Below, piece by piece: positions 14,098 through 23,626 of a stretch of 41,881 nucleotides of DNA (position 1 is the first letter of the stretch; the number at the start of each line of letters is the position of its first letter). Where the stretch lies: positions 1 through 41,881 of IMG/VR virus record IMGVR_UViG_3300026319_000118. One strand, 5' to 3'. The stretch comes from a virus. The notes beneath the pieces are model-generated. The model saw only the letters and a program-made list of their open reading frames with translations. It was not told where the DNA came from and ran no database searches. Made by a program: the position numbers and the translations under genes.

Positions 14098-15756
14098 CTA
14101 GTGTTGATAAAGCTGGTACTCTGACATGTATCTTTGTTGTGCCGGGATCATGCCATTCTCTGGAGAACAGTCCGGACCGATAGCGGGGAATGGCAGTGTT
14201 TCCGGCCACCAAGAAGGCTTTACGCCATCGGCATAATATAGCGAAGACGGTAAAGAAGTAATGTTCCCCGGTTGTGCCCAAACACGAATGTACTGAATTT
14301 TCATGTTTGTCGTGTTGGTCCAAGGTTGATTGTTGCCTGGATCTGTTCCCCAGTTTTGCTGGTCGGGCCAGCCGCCACCCTCGGCAAAGTTGGCCAAAAT
14401 ATACATGAACCCTTGATCACCTGAACCGCTCAAGCAGTTGAACACTTCCACGCCATCGAGATAGGCATGGATCAAAGTCGGGGTGACAAGACAACTGAAT
14501 ATGTGCCAGCCAGTCGAGAGATCGCTGGCCGCCTGGACGGTCGTGAATCGATTAGGATGAGTCGCATCAGTCGGTGCGGTCGCTCCGTTGTAGTTGTGGA
14601 TGTTCACGTGGTACTTGGTATAGTCCACCGAATACCCTTCCATGATGTCGATCTCGGAGTAGGCATTTGGGAAAATATTCCCTTGATCAAGTAACCAGAA
14701 TGCTGGCCACAAGCCTTGCGCATTCGGTGGACTGCCCGCGGTCACTGGCGGCAACCAGATCTTAGCCTCGAAATAGCCATACTTTGCTGCGAAGCCGTGC
14801 CCGGCCGGATCTACTGAGCATATTAGCCCGCTGAAGTCACCCACGCTATTCGAGCTCGTGCGCACATCCGAATGGAACATTGGGATATCTAAGTAACCGT
14901 CGGCGAGCGGCCCAGCAGCAGGCGGTCCTGGCGGGAATCCAGCAGTAGCGGCATCAGCGGTAAATACATTAGGGAACTTGTCCGTTCCATTATTACCTAT
15001 GCTGTCGAAAAAGTATGTTCCGTCGGGCTTTTGATCGTACCAGCGAGGAGCATTCGGATAACGAGCGACCGTGCCGTGCGTAATCCACTGAGTATCAAGC
15101 GCGGAGCCTTCGTTAAACTCTTCGTCAAATGCTAAAGCGTATCCGCTCGGCAAAGTAACGACTGGGGAAGGTCCTCCAGGTGGCGTAGGACTGGGGGTAG
15201 GCGTTGGAGTCGGAGTAGGAGTAGGCGTTGGGGTGGGTGTTGGGCTAGGGCTGCCGACGGTGATGCCGTAAAAGCCGGAGGTGTGCAGCCCGTAGGTGCC
15301 AGGCGCAACAGTTTGGGTGCCTGGTTGGAGCTCGATGGTTCCCGGAGTCGGGGTGGGCGTCGGGGTCGGGCTCGGAGTTGCGCCATTGACACTAAACGTG
15401 GTGGTCCCCGGAGAAAATGGGTATGACAAAAGGACGATGGTATTGCCCTGGTAAGTCACCCATTGACTGCCATTGACTAAAGTCGAAGTAACTCCACTTG
15501 GAGTAGTTGCCGTCACCTTCATTGAATCCAAGATCCCTACGGACGGCCAGGACACCCTCGCATTGATCACGACAGACGCCGCATTCTTTACGCTGGCCGC
15601 CGAAGTGCTTCCCGAATCCGTGAATGTCCCGGTGATATTGGTGCCTGCTCCGGGATCGGAATAGCCAGTATTGACGTAAACAGCGTTGCTTTGAGCAAGG
15701 GCGATCATTACGCCAAAAAAGAGCGCGACCGGCAGAAGGAAAATTAAGCGTTTCAT
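14098..15756 (-). CDS. Exported GH16-family glycanase with Thr-Pro linkers, 552 aa
   Basis: The order is: signal peptide (1-21, ending ALA); an N-terminal beta domain (about 23-127); a Pro-Thr linker (129-138); a short beta segment; a longer Pro-Thr linker (170-194); and a C-terminal GH16 jelly-roll domain (about 200-520). The GH16 catalytic signature EIDIME is at 368-373, giving Glu368 and Glu373 with Asp370 between them. GH16 enzymes cut beta-1,3 or beta-1,4 glucans and galactans, for example laminarin. The gene starts in an ATGA overlap and is in the late operon. An exported hydrolase that loosens host capsule or biofilm, or a cell-surface appendage, is inferred. Confidence 0.85.
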   Translation of the reverse strand: MKRLIFLLPVALFFGVMIALAQSNAVYVNTGYSDPGAGTNITGTFTDSGSTSAASVKNAASVVINARVSWPSVGILDSMKVTATTPSGVTSTLVNGSQWVTYQGNTIVLLSYPFSPGTTTFSVNGATPSPTPTPTPTPGTIELQPGTQTVAPGTYGLHTSGFYGITVGSPSPTPTPTPTPTPTPTPTPSPTPPGGPSPVVTLPSGYALAFDEEFNEGSALDTQWITHGTVARYPNAPRWYDQKPDGTYFFDSIGNNGTDKFPNVFTADAATAGFPPGPPAAGPLADGYLDIPMFHSDVRTSSNSVGDFSGLICSVDPAGHGFAAKYGYFEAKIWLPPVTAGSPPNAQGLWPAFWLLDQGNIFPNAYSEIDIMEGYSVDYTKYHVNIHNYNGATAPTDATHPNRFTTVQAASDLSTGWHIFSCLVTPTLIHAYLDGVEVFNCLSGSGDQGFMYILANFAEGGGWPDQQNWGTDPGNNQPWTNTTNMKIQYIRVWAQPGNITSLPSSLYYADGVKPSWWPETLPFPAIGPDCSPENGMIPAQQRYMSEYQLYQH

Positions 15757-16046
15757 TTGGTTTTACCGAATCGACAAAATAGCGTGAGACAAGCGGCCCC
15801 GACGGCTCCAGCCACAATCCGGACCGGAGTCGGCTTATTCATCATCCAGATCGCTACCCCTGAGATCGTTGATAAAGCCATCAAACTCTTTAGCTCGTCC
15901 TGAACCCATACCTCCCATGCTATTTGGGAAAGCGTTTTGGATCTGTCTGAGTGATTCGAGTTCGCTTGGGGTCGGGTCTCGCGAAAGTCCTGCCCCGTAA
16001 GTTGGTCTAGTTCCGATTGTAGAGAGTCGTCGTCTGACATAAACAA
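15753..16046 (-). CDS. Membrane protein overlapping another frame, up to 97 aa
   Basis: The C-terminal part is hydrophobic (SGVAIWMM, then VRIVAGAVGAACLTLF), giving one or two spans. Its stop overlaps the GH16 ATG (ATGA), supporting this frame. The full frame from a TTG at 16046 or ATG at 16040 overlaps the 144-aa gene by about 200 bases. Shorter starts at 15881 or 15845 would give 42 or 30 residues with much less overlap. It may be a small holin-like protein. Confidence 0.45.
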   Translation of the reverse strand: MFMSDDDSLQSELDQLTGQDFRETRPQANSNHSDRSKTLSQIAWEVWVQDELKSLMALSTISGVAIWMMNKPTPVRIVAGAVGAACLTLFCRFGKTK

Positions 16047-16269
16047 GTATTTTTGTGACCTTTTCTAACTCGTCAAAGTCCATTAGTTCGGTCACTTTTT
16101 CAAGGTTGCTGGTCTTTTCCTCAATTTCAGCGTGTGCTTCCTCGAATTCGCCGTCGGCCACCAGGAAGATCACCAGGGCCTTGAGCGCCTTAGCTTGACC
16201 TACGAAATCCATTACCCCGGCAAACTGATGATAATGCCGACGATATAGGTCAATCATCTCAGCGCTCAT
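15835..16269 (-). CDS. Unknown helical protein, 144 aa
   Basis: An N-terminal helical region with alternating acidic residues (EFEEAHAEIEEKTSNLEKV) and a disordered Gly/Ser/Pro C-terminal part. It could be a small virion-assembly factor. It overlaps the 60-aa gene by 11 bases and is itself overlapped by a second frame. Confidence 0.6.
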   Translation of the reverse strand: MSAEMIDLYRRHYHQFAGVMDFVGQAKALKALVIFLVADGEFEEAHAEIEEKTSNLEKVTELMDFDELEKVTKILVYVRRRLSTIGTRPTYGAGLSRDPTPSELESLRQIQNAFPNSMGGMGSGRAKEFDGFINDLRGSDLDDE

Positions 16270-16441
16270 TGGCTCCGTAGGTATCGTGAGTAGGGCAGAT
16301 CATTTCGCGGTGTTTCATGGCTTCCGGAACATCGGCGTTAGTATTCGTGGATGACCATGTAACTCTCTCTACTAGCCTTTGGCCACAAATCCGACAATAT
16401 CCCAAAGGGAAAGGTGGCCAAGCAAAGTCTAAAGTGTTCAT
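16259..16441 (-). CDS. Small zinc-binding protein, 60 aa
   Basis: CRICG near residue 16 and a later CPTH phrase could form a CxxC and CxxH zinc site. The gene starts in an ATGA overlap with the large ejection-type gene. No family is recognised. Confidence 0.55.
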   Translation of the reverse strand: MNTLDFAWPPFPLGYCRICGQRLVERVTWSSTNTNADVPEAMKHREMICPTHDTYGANER

Positions 16442-19122
16442 TGGTCAGGCTCATTAAAGGCTGCTTTGGTTTTCTTGCTCGCTAGGGGCCAATATTCGTC
16501 TAATTGCTCTTGGTTCATCTTGCGCAGCAGCATGAGTTGCCGGTCCTCGGTCAGATCTCTGAAATCGGTATGAGCAATTGGCTCGTCAGCGTGTTTGCGG
16601 GCTAGCTTCAGCATATGTTGATCTGCGCCGTGCGCTATGTAATCCTCCTCGGTCTTAGCGATTAGGTCCTGATCGTCACCTTGTAAGGCCTTCATGTAGC
16701 TGGATTTAGCGTCCATTTTAGCAGCTTCATTCAAGGTCGGATGGAATTGCGACTGGTCCCGCTTCATAGTCAGGATCTCGTTTTCGAGCCCGGTGCGCGT
16801 AGTCCAACCTGGTGCTTGCTGGAAGCCCATGAGACCCATAACCACTTGTTTTGGTTCGTTTAGGGTACCCCTCTCATCGAATAACCCCTGGAATGAGATC
16901 GGTTCCAGCATGTCTTTGCCCAGGTAAGCAGCTACTTGTCCGGTTCTCTCCCATAACCTTTGGAAGAACGGATCCCGTGTATCATTCCATTGGATGATGT
17001 CTCGCCCCATGAAATCCTTGTTGTTCATGACATGGAAAATCGCGGCAAGCCCAGGATTCATCTTGTTCCCAAAATAGCGGCTCAAAGCGTTGACTTCCGC
17101 CATCCCTGGGGTGGCGTTCTTCTGATGTTCTTCCATAGTGTGCTCCCAGATACTCGCCCATTCGCTGGTCCAGTATGGTGTACGCACTCGCTCAGCTTCG
17201 CCGTTTGGTTTTCTGCCGACCTTCGGGAAAAACCAGTCCATTGCCTCATTAGCTGAGCCCCCAACAAGCTGACTAATGGCCCCCATCGAAAGAATCGACA
17301 TTAAGTGATAATTCACCCCGTACATTAAACGATTCGAGAGGTTTGGAGCTCGCCCTTCCGCGCCCTTGGTTTGCCAGTATTTCATGATCTGGTCAGCATG
17401 GGCAAGGTTATCAGTTAGATCGACAAGCATCCCGCCTTGCACCCGCCAAAAACCTAGGTTCCAGCCCATCGAGAGCGGTAACGCTAGCCCTAACATTTTC
17501 CAGTTCTTGTTCCAAAAAAGGTTGTCATACGCCATCTCACCGAATCGGCCTTCAGTCTCTATGCCGATATTAGACATGTCGACTTTCCAGTTCAGGGAGC
17601 CCCGGTAAGCTTCACCGTGTTTCTGGAGCAGAGTGTCGCGACGTGCAAGAAAGGCGGATATTTTAGCTAGAGGGATAACCCTTCCGAACATGAACTCTTG
17701 GTACGGCTCAGCTTTTGCAATCGCATAGCCGACAGACAAGGCATCTCGCACTTTCGCCATGTTCGCGCCATTTTTAAAGATCGCATCACTCATCTGACTG
17801 CGGCGTTCTGTCCCCATGAAAGGCATAAGCCCACCCGCCAAGATATCGCTTAGATCAGTTTTTAACTTATCAGGGAGCTTTTCCCAACCTTTACCCGTTC
17901 GAAGCACGTCGAGCAGGTTATGATAGGTCCGATAAGCGTCTGCCATCGGGAAGACACCGCCCACAACCGGGATAGATGCCTTAATAGCGTCCAAAATATC
18001 TTTCCCTGTCGCGGTCCCCTGGAGCGAGCGTTGCATTGCGGTCGTAACGACCTCGCTCGCGCTAATACCTGCAATATGGATCGGGTGAAATACACTGAAC
18101 GACAGTTTCACCCCGGTCGTGCCTTTAAACGCCCGCGCGAAGACGATCGCAGGCATCGCCAGAGTGTTATAGATCGAAGTCATATCAAAAGCGTTATGGA
18201 GAACGCCTTCGACGCCCTTGCGGACATACCAAACCTTTTTATCCGGGGTAGAAAACCGGGTAAACCCGTTGCGGTTAGCGAGTGCATCGACCTCTTCATC
18301 ATTGGCTTTGGCTGCCGATCTTACTGCTTCTGCCGGGATCGCCAAGTTAGACTCATGAAGAGACTCCATGGTCTGAACCTGCTCAATCGCTGTTATGGCC
18401 TGAGCATGGTAAGCCATTAAGTTACGTTCCGGGTTATAGCTTTTAGGCGTCAGCCCAGCAGCCTTGGCATCCGCGAGCGTAGGGAAATGCCGCGTTTTAG
18501 TAAATCCCGGGGGTCGCCACCCGTTTTGCCATTTCTCCATAAAAGCATTAACCTCGGTTTCCGTATTCTTAAACGCATGGCGGAAATAGTTGTCGATATG
18601 GCCAAAAGGGACTTTGTTCGCCCGTAACATGCTTTCGTCGTAATCGTACCCGCGCCGCACATAGTCGAACATCTTATCCATTGTGGCGTCACCGGTGGAT
18701 TTGCCTTGTTCTCTTAATGTCTGATATTTTACGATTTCATCGTCTGTGTACTTGCGCCACTTAGCTTCACGGCGACCACTCTCATGAGGCTTACGAAAAA
18801 TCTCGTGCATGTTATCATCCAAGAGAATCGCCTTTAAAAGCCCATACTGCATGGTGGTGCTTACGCGTGAGTTAGTCCCCCTTGTGAGCGCCTCGGTTTG
18901 CCTTGCGGCGCCTCCCCGTGCTCCGGGATCAAATGTCCTAAGGTATAAATCCACCCAATCGTTCACTAATTTTTGACTGCGGATCGATGCAACGGTGGAT
19001 GAAAAGGCTTTGCGCACAGCGGGCAGACCAGTCCAATTCACGTCGCCCTCACGTCGCGCTTGTTCAGCGCGCAATTTCTTGAGCCGTTCGCGTTCTTCGA
19101 GACTACAGGGATTTACGGGCAT
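16438..19122 (-). CDS. Large internal virion (ejection) protein, 894 aa
   Basis: A very long, mainly helical protein with a basic N-terminus. The central part has hydrophobic or amphipathic segments (about 310-345 and 370-400, then 545-575). It sits directly after the transglycosylase-bearing gene, the usual place for the largest ejectosome protein of short-tailed phages (compare T7 gp16, although sequence similarity is not evident). It also resembles phage large polyvalent proteins in style. A role in forming the DNA-ejection channel is inferred from size and order. Confidence 0.55.
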   Translation of the reverse strand: MPVNPCSLEERERLKKLRAEQARREGDVNWTGLPAVRKAFSSTVASIRSQKLVNDWVDLYLRTFDPGARGGAARQTEALTRGTNSRVSTTMQYGLLKAILLDDNMHEIFRKPHESGRREAKWRKYTDDEIVKYQTLREQGKSTGDATMDKMFDYVRRGYDYDESMLRANKVPFGHIDNYFRHAFKNTETEVNAFMEKWQNGWRPPGFTKTRHFPTLADAKAAGLTPKSYNPERNLMAYHAQAITAIEQVQTMESLHESNLAIPAEAVRSAAKANDEEVDALANRNGFTRFSTPDKKVWYVRKGVEGVLHNAFDMTSIYNTLAMPAIVFARAFKGTTGVKLSFSVFHPIHIAGISASEVVTTAMQRSLQGTATGKDILDAIKASIPVVGGVFPMADAYRTYHNLLDVLRTGKGWEKLPDKLKTDLSDILAGGLMPFMGTERRSQMSDAIFKNGANMAKVRDALSVGYAIAKAEPYQEFMFGRVIPLAKISAFLARRDTLLQKHGEAYRGSLNWKVDMSNIGIETEGRFGEMAYDNLFWNKNWKMLGLALPLSMGWNLGFWRVQGGMLVDLTDNLAHADQIMKYWQTKGAEGRAPNLSNRLMYGVNYHLMSILSMGAISQLVGGSANEAMDWFFPKVGRKPNGEAERVRTPYWTSEWASIWEHTMEEHQKNATPGMAEVNALSRYFGNKMNPGLAAIFHVMNNKDFMGRDIIQWNDTRDPFFQRLWERTGQVAAYLGKDMLEPISFQGLFDERGTLNEPKQVVMGLMGFQQAPGWTTRTGLENEILTMKRDQSQFHPTLNEAAKMDAKSSYMKALQGDDQDLIAKTEEDYIAHGADQHMLKLARKHADEPIAHTDFRDLTEDRQLMLLRKMNQEQLDEYWPLASKKTKAAFNEPDQ

Positions 19123-21830
19123 GGGTTTTTAAGAATTTCCTCCATAAGCTCTTGATCCTCCATGTTCTCGATATCTTTCTTGGCACCCTCTTTTTCTGGC
19201 GGCCTTATCCCCATGTAATCATCCATTGTATTGGCTTCTACCTTCGGGGACTTTTGGGTTACAGCCTTTAATTGATCCGCTACCTTTTTGTTCTGCTTTG
19301 TAAGCTCTGGCTCTGCTAACAGCGTTCGGGCTTGGGTAGCATATTTAGCGGCGGTATCAAGGTCATCATTATCCCTTGCGTTCTGGGCTTTTTCTTGTGC
19401 CTCTTGGGCTGGGGGCCGGCGTGCTAAGGCTTGACTCGGGTGCGACGGCTCTTCTGGCTCAAAATGCCTAAAAACTCCACCCGGCCTAGCCGCGATATCT
19501 GGGGTGCTGAATGGATCTGCCCTTAATGACGCTTCTTCTGCCTCTGGATTAATCCCAAATTTCGGCTCTAAATAGATGGGTGCCTTTAATAGCGAGCCAG
19601 GTTTCTTTGTTCCGGCATCCTCGGCCTCGTAAGCCTTTCCCGCTTGTTCTTTTTCCTTAGCGTACCGCTCCGGGGAACCTTCTAAAGCGTATCGTTGACG
19701 TAGGGTATCGGTTGTTTCTAAGCCTCTAAGCTGGTTTCTCTCAGCAATATCCCCATATTCCGAAGGGGTGACTTCCGGCTGAATGGTTTCGCGCTTAATC
19801 TGGATAACGTCACCAGGATACTCTTCGGAAGGAGGACCAAGGTTTTGAGTGAAGCGGCGCGCCCCCCTGGTATCTGGTGGTTCTATCCCAACATTGCTTG
19901 GGGTTAAAGGCTCCATGGCGGCTAAAATCATATCTACCGCGTTCCGAGTTGCTTTTCGGTTCACTTCTGCGGTTGGATCGCCTGCAATAATTTTATTCGC
20001 TTCTTCCGGAGTCGCCGCAATAATATCGCTAGAGATACCCATTGCTTGACGGACCTCAGGGAGTGCTTTAAAACACCTGGACAAGCTCTCAACAGTGAGA
20101 CCCAATGCCCGGCCAGTACCACCAATCGTCGCCATCGTAACAGATGCATCTAGAACCCCACTTAATGGATCACGCCCAGCCGCTACATTCTGAATCGCTT
20201 GATTTGTACCGCCGACTAACGCTCCTGTTCCTACCGACTCTCCTGTTTGAAGCGCGAGATGACCTACCCTATTCCAAAGTGTTCCAACAATTGCTGGACC
20301 TCCTCGAACAAACGCTAGGGCCATTAACTCGTTACCGGGAAACTGAAGAAGAGTCGCTTGATCCGCCCGCTGCCTCAGCTCATCAGCCGACATTCCCGGA
20401 TTATTAGCCTGAATCGCTGCTTTATTCTCCGTGTATAGAGTGCTTGCGAGCCCAGTCTCGCGCCATACCGGGATACCAAGCTGAAACGCATCCGCTGGCA
20501 GCCGTGAGATCGTCCGCGCCCATTTCGCTTGACCCGGCGGGAGTTTATTCGGGGTTTGGGCGTCTAATTGCCCTACCATCTTGTTCAACCCGGCGATACT
20601 TTTCTCGTATTCGGCTTTCTTACCCAGAACCTCGTAGGCAGCGTTTAGGTCGCCTGACAATTGGATAGGATCATCTGAGGGCTCGTGCTGACTATTGGGC
20701 TGGTTCCAGGCTTGGTTAAAATCCCGAGTCCGTTGGTCAGGAGTCATCTTTTGGTACGAATTCATTATGGCACCAGGATCGGCGCCAGGGTAAGCCTTGG
20801 CCAAAATGCCTTTAATAGCGGGTTCAGCGTGATCAATTGCACGCTGCTGGGCGCTTGAGATGCCCCACAGAACGCTCGACTCCGTTCCTGGCGCTGCTTC
20901 AGCCAGTGCCTCGTTCACGAAGCGCTCAGCCTGCGTCACGGCGTCTGTAGGGGGCTTTAAATTCCAGGCGAACTGCTGTTTAGTGAGTTTTTCGGGGTCT
21001 AGCTCTTTATCGGCTACCTTTTGGTCATAAATCATGTCCGATAAATCCTTATCGGAGTAACCAGCCCATTCAGGATGTTGATCACGGATCTGTTGGAGCG
21101 GGTCTTTTTGCTGTTCCTTCCAGTCATTAATGATGGCTTCGCCGTCGGGCGACTTGGCCGCCTGGGCAAACTCGCCCTGTGGCATAGTTGGGGCGATAAC
21201 CTCACGCATTTTCCCGATTAAGCTGTCTTCAGTGCGGTTATCTTCCGGGAATTGCGACCGGTATTTCTGTACCAGACTTTGCTTTTGCTCCTCTTCCTTC
21301 TGTTGCGCTTCAAAAGGAGCACCCTCGGCTAACGCCTTTTTATATCGCTCGTCGTCATCCTTAAACCCGAAGGATGAGGTATCTAGGTGCTCTGGGAGTG
21401 GTGGGGCGTTGGAGCTTGGTTCTCCGCCTATCTGGTTGTAATAACGAGAGATTCCTGCTGCTTCGGTTGAGTTAGTTCCATACGGATCATTTGACGCCCC
21501 AACCGGTGAATAAACAGCCGCTATTTGGTCAATCGACTTGGTTCGTATATCGCCATATGGCCCTTTTGGGTCGACCATTAAAGCGACTTGCCTGTCGATT
21601 GCGGCTTTTGCCGCGTCTAAATTATGGAAATGAGTAGGGCCGCCGCCTCCTGGGCTGATCCCAAGTGGATTTAAATCCCCAGGGTTAACATTTTCCTGAC
21701 GTGTGATCGACTTTAATAAGGCCGGGTCAACATTATACTTCGCCGCAGCCTCGTCTAGGTACGGGTCCCACCCGGTTACCTCAGTTGGAGCATCCCCTCC
21801 ACTCGTCGTATCTAGCCAATTGCCGCTCAT
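19113..21830 (-). CDS. Virion lytic transglycosylase and ejection protein, 905 aa
   Basis: Residues about 20-135 form a soluble lytic transglycosylase domain: YNVDPALLKSITRQEN with catalytic Glu46, then a Gly-rich GISPGGGG turn and a late SRYYNQIGG motif. This enzyme cuts peptidoglycan so that DNA can cross the wall. The rest is a long helical and disordered region with a Gly/Ala-rich membrane-like segment (about 500-590) and a Lys/Glu-rich C-terminus. It overlaps both neighbours by four to ten bases and is part of the ejection protein set. Confidence 0.75.
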   Translation of the reverse strand: MSGNWLDTTSGGDAPTEVTGWDPYLDEAAAKYNVDPALLKSITRQENVNPGDLNPLGISPGGGGPTHFHNLDAAKAAIDRQVALMVDPKGPYGDIRTKSIDQIAAVYSPVGASNDPYGTNSTEAAGISRYYNQIGGEPSSNAPPLPEHLDTSSFGFKDDDERYKKALAEGAPFEAQQKEEEQKQSLVQKYRSQFPEDNRTEDSLIGKMREVIAPTMPQGEFAQAAKSPDGEAIINDWKEQQKDPLQQIRDQHPEWAGYSDKDLSDMIYDQKVADKELDPEKLTKQQFAWNLKPPTDAVTQAERFVNEALAEAAPGTESSVLWGISSAQQRAIDHAEPAIKGILAKAYPGADPGAIMNSYQKMTPDQRTRDFNQAWNQPNSQHEPSDDPIQLSGDLNAAYEVLGKKAEYEKSIAGLNKMVGQLDAQTPNKLPPGQAKWARTISRLPADAFQLGIPVWRETGLASTLYTENKAAIQANNPGMSADELRQRADQATLLQFPGNELMALAFVRGGPAIVGTLWNRVGHLALQTGESVGTGALVGGTNQAIQNVAAGRDPLSGVLDASVTMATIGGTGRALGLTVESLSRCFKALPEVRQAMGISSDIIAATPEEANKIIAGDPTAEVNRKATRNAVDMILAAMEPLTPSNVGIEPPDTRGARRFTQNLGPPSEEYPGDVIQIKRETIQPEVTPSEYGDIAERNQLRGLETTDTLRQRYALEGSPERYAKEKEQAGKAYEAEDAGTKKPGSLLKAPIYLEPKFGINPEAEEASLRADPFSTPDIAARPGGVFRHFEPEEPSHPSQALARRPPAQEAQEKAQNARDNDDLDTAAKYATQARTLLAEPELTKQNKKVADQLKAVTQKSPKVEANTMDDYMGIRPPEKEGAKKDIENMEDQELMEEILKNPCP

Positions 21831-23038
21831 CCGAATGGCCTCGATGGATCAAACCCCTCATCCTCTTCACTGATACCAGGGTGCGGGTTGTACTCCTTGC
21901 CGCTCCCTGGTCGACTCCTGGGAGCAGGTTCCGGTGAACCGGGCTTAGGGAGTGGCCCTATTGTGTCCGGGCTGAGTTTCCTGATATTGTCTTTCGTCTG
22001 CTCGTCCAATTTACCAGGATTGTAAGGAATATGCGGAGGTTTTTTCGCCGCTGTATCTGCCGCGTCCTTCTCTGTTGCGGTCGGATTAAGCTCCCTCAAA
22101 TGCGCGACATGCCAATCGTACCAGCGCATCCCAGGGATCTTTTGTAACTCCATGTAAGTCGCGGTCTGGACATCAGGGTTATTTGAATAAAGACCTGCCG
22201 CAAGCCTTGGGTATTTCCCGGCTGCATCAGATTGATAAAGCGACCCTTCCTCAGTCCCAAAGAATTTGCCGATCGCGTTTAGCTTATTGATCACATTATC
22301 GCCCGCGTCTTTATTAAGCTTCTGTAGATTTTCCAGCGTTTGGGTCAGAGACTTCAAGTCATTAAGATCGGCGGATTGGGCCGTAGTTTCGTCCTTATAC
22401 GTCTCTGCCATGTCTTTTATTATGGCGATCTTCTCGGTCACGGTAGAGTTCCGATCAGCCATGACGGCTTTATAATGGTCTTCGCGTTCCTTGTTCGCCT
22501 CATGAACTGCGGTTACCTGCTCTCGCCAAAGAGCGTAGTTTTCCTTAGCCCCCTCTTGATTGCCGTGTTGAACGGCCTGGAGCCCGTTTGCGAAGGCTGC
22601 CATCCCGGAACCGTGCTTGCCCCCAAATGCGATAGCTATAGGGATAGCGAGCAGCGAGTACCCAAGAATCGCTTTTAGATTTTTCTGCTTATCTCCATTT
22701 GGGTCCGGCATTTTAGGATATGTCATCAACTCAGGCATTGGATTGGCTTGCCGGAATTTCTCTTGCTCTTGCAAAAGCCGCATCTCTTCGGACCGCATGC
22801 TCTCAAAAAACTGATTCGATTTCTGAATATTTGCGTCCGCTTTCTTAATCTGTTGATAGCCCCATTCCGCTAGGTCTTTAGGCGTCGCCCCGGCTTGCTG
22901 CTGTTGTGGCTGCTGAGGGTCTTGTTGACCAACGGCTTCTGCGCGAGGTGCTGAACCTGGAACAATTAAGGGTCCGGGTGGATCCGGGTCCGGTTGATTG
23001 ACTGGGCTAACTTGGAAATCAGGGGTGTCATCAGCCAT
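21827..23038 (-). CDS. Probable internal virion protein, 403 aa
   Basis: An N-terminal Pro/Gln-rich disordered part, then coiled-coil helices (about 55-95 and 165-260) around a short hydrophobic segment (about 125-150, SLLAIPIAIAFGG), and a Pro-rich C-terminus. Composition and position between tail and transglycosylase genes match ejection proteins. No family is recognised. Confidence 0.55.
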   Translation of the reverse strand: MADDTPDFQVSPVNQPDPDPPGPLIVPGSAPRAEAVGQQDPQQPQQQQAGATPKDLAEWGYQQIKKADANIQKSNQFFESMRSEEMRLLQEQEKFRQANPMPELMTYPKMPDPNGDKQKNLKAILGYSLLAIPIAIAFGGKHGSGMAAFANGLQAVQHGNQEGAKENYALWREQVTAVHEANKEREDHYKAVMADRNSTVTEKIAIIKDMAETYKDETTAQSADLNDLKSLTQTLENLQKLNKDAGDNVINKLNAIGKFFGTEEGSLYQSDAAGKYPRLAAGLYSNNPDVQTATYMELQKIPGMRWYDWHVAHLRELNPTATEKDAADTAAKKPPHIPYNPGKLDEQTKDNIRKLSPDTIGPLPKPGSPEPAPRSRPGSGKEYNPHPGISEEDEGFDPSRPFG

Positions 23039-23624
23039 AAATCACTTTCATTGCATATCCTAGATGCATTAGAGCGTTGTTCGTGCTCGCCTTAATGTAC
23101 GGGTAGAGTTCAGCAGGTAATGAGTTAATAATCTCAAGTAATTCCTTAGCATGCTCTCGGTCTTTGATTGCATGTAGCCGCAGGAATTTGAACAAATCCT
23201 TACCGTGTAGTTCCTCTAGTTTCTCCACTAATTCGATAGGCGTAGGATCAGCCTCTTGAATCATCATATAGCCAAGGAGCGATACCGGGTGCCGGTGCTT
23301 CAGCAGATAATACTGAGTACCAATCATGGCCATCGCGATCGGGTTCGGATCACAGAACGTCACGTCTAGCCCAGCAGATTTAAGGTCGTTGGCTAATATT
23401 GGAACCTCGTCACGCTCCTCCTCTAAGTGTTCGTAGAAATAACCGCGAAGGTCAAAAGCAGGAACGCTCATTACCGCAGCCTCTTCTAGTAATTCCTCGC
23501 TCGCCACGCAACAGTCATAAAGAAACTTCAGGTTGTGCACGACCGCCGCACGGTCCGATAAATCCCAGGTAAGCGTTCGTTTGAACGCTCTGATGTTATC
23601 CAGTAATTGGCCTGAAAATGTCAT
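23031..23624 (-). CDS. Haem-oxygenase-like (HDO/TenA/PqqC-type) protein, 197 aa
   Basis: The all-helical sequence carries the metal-ligand pattern of iron-containing haem-oxygenase-like redox enzymes. An EHLEEERDE helix (Glu65 to Glu73) comes first, then MIQEADP with Glu124, and a C-terminal HAIKDREH with His151, Asp155 and His158. In the family the first helix usually supplies Glu and His; here the His position appears to be Glu73. Members include diiron oxidases and oxygenases such as UndA, BesC and CADD. The length (about 200-230) is normal. It lies in the late operon between a Gly-rich virion protein and an ejection protein, eight bases overlapping the latter. Substrate unknown. Confidence 0.65.
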   Translation of the reverse strand: MTFSGQLLDNIRAFKRTLTWDLSDRAAVVHNLKFLYDCCVASEELLEEAAVMSVPAFDLRGYFYEHLEEERDEVPILANDLKSAGLDVTFCDPNPIAMAMIGTQYYLLKHRHPVSLLGYMMIQEADPTPIELVEKLEELHGKDLFKFLRLHAIKDREHAKELLEIINSLPAELYPYIKASTNNALMHLGYAMKVIYG

Positions 23625-23626
23625 GG

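Noticed and set aside
15132-15392. Repetitive DNA resembling a short tandem array
   Set aside because: It is the coding sequence of the Thr-Pro linkers in the GH16 protein, not a CRISPR or regulatory array.
17920-18420. Long + strand frame (166 codons)
   Set aside because: Antisense to the 894-aa ejection protein and without start signals.
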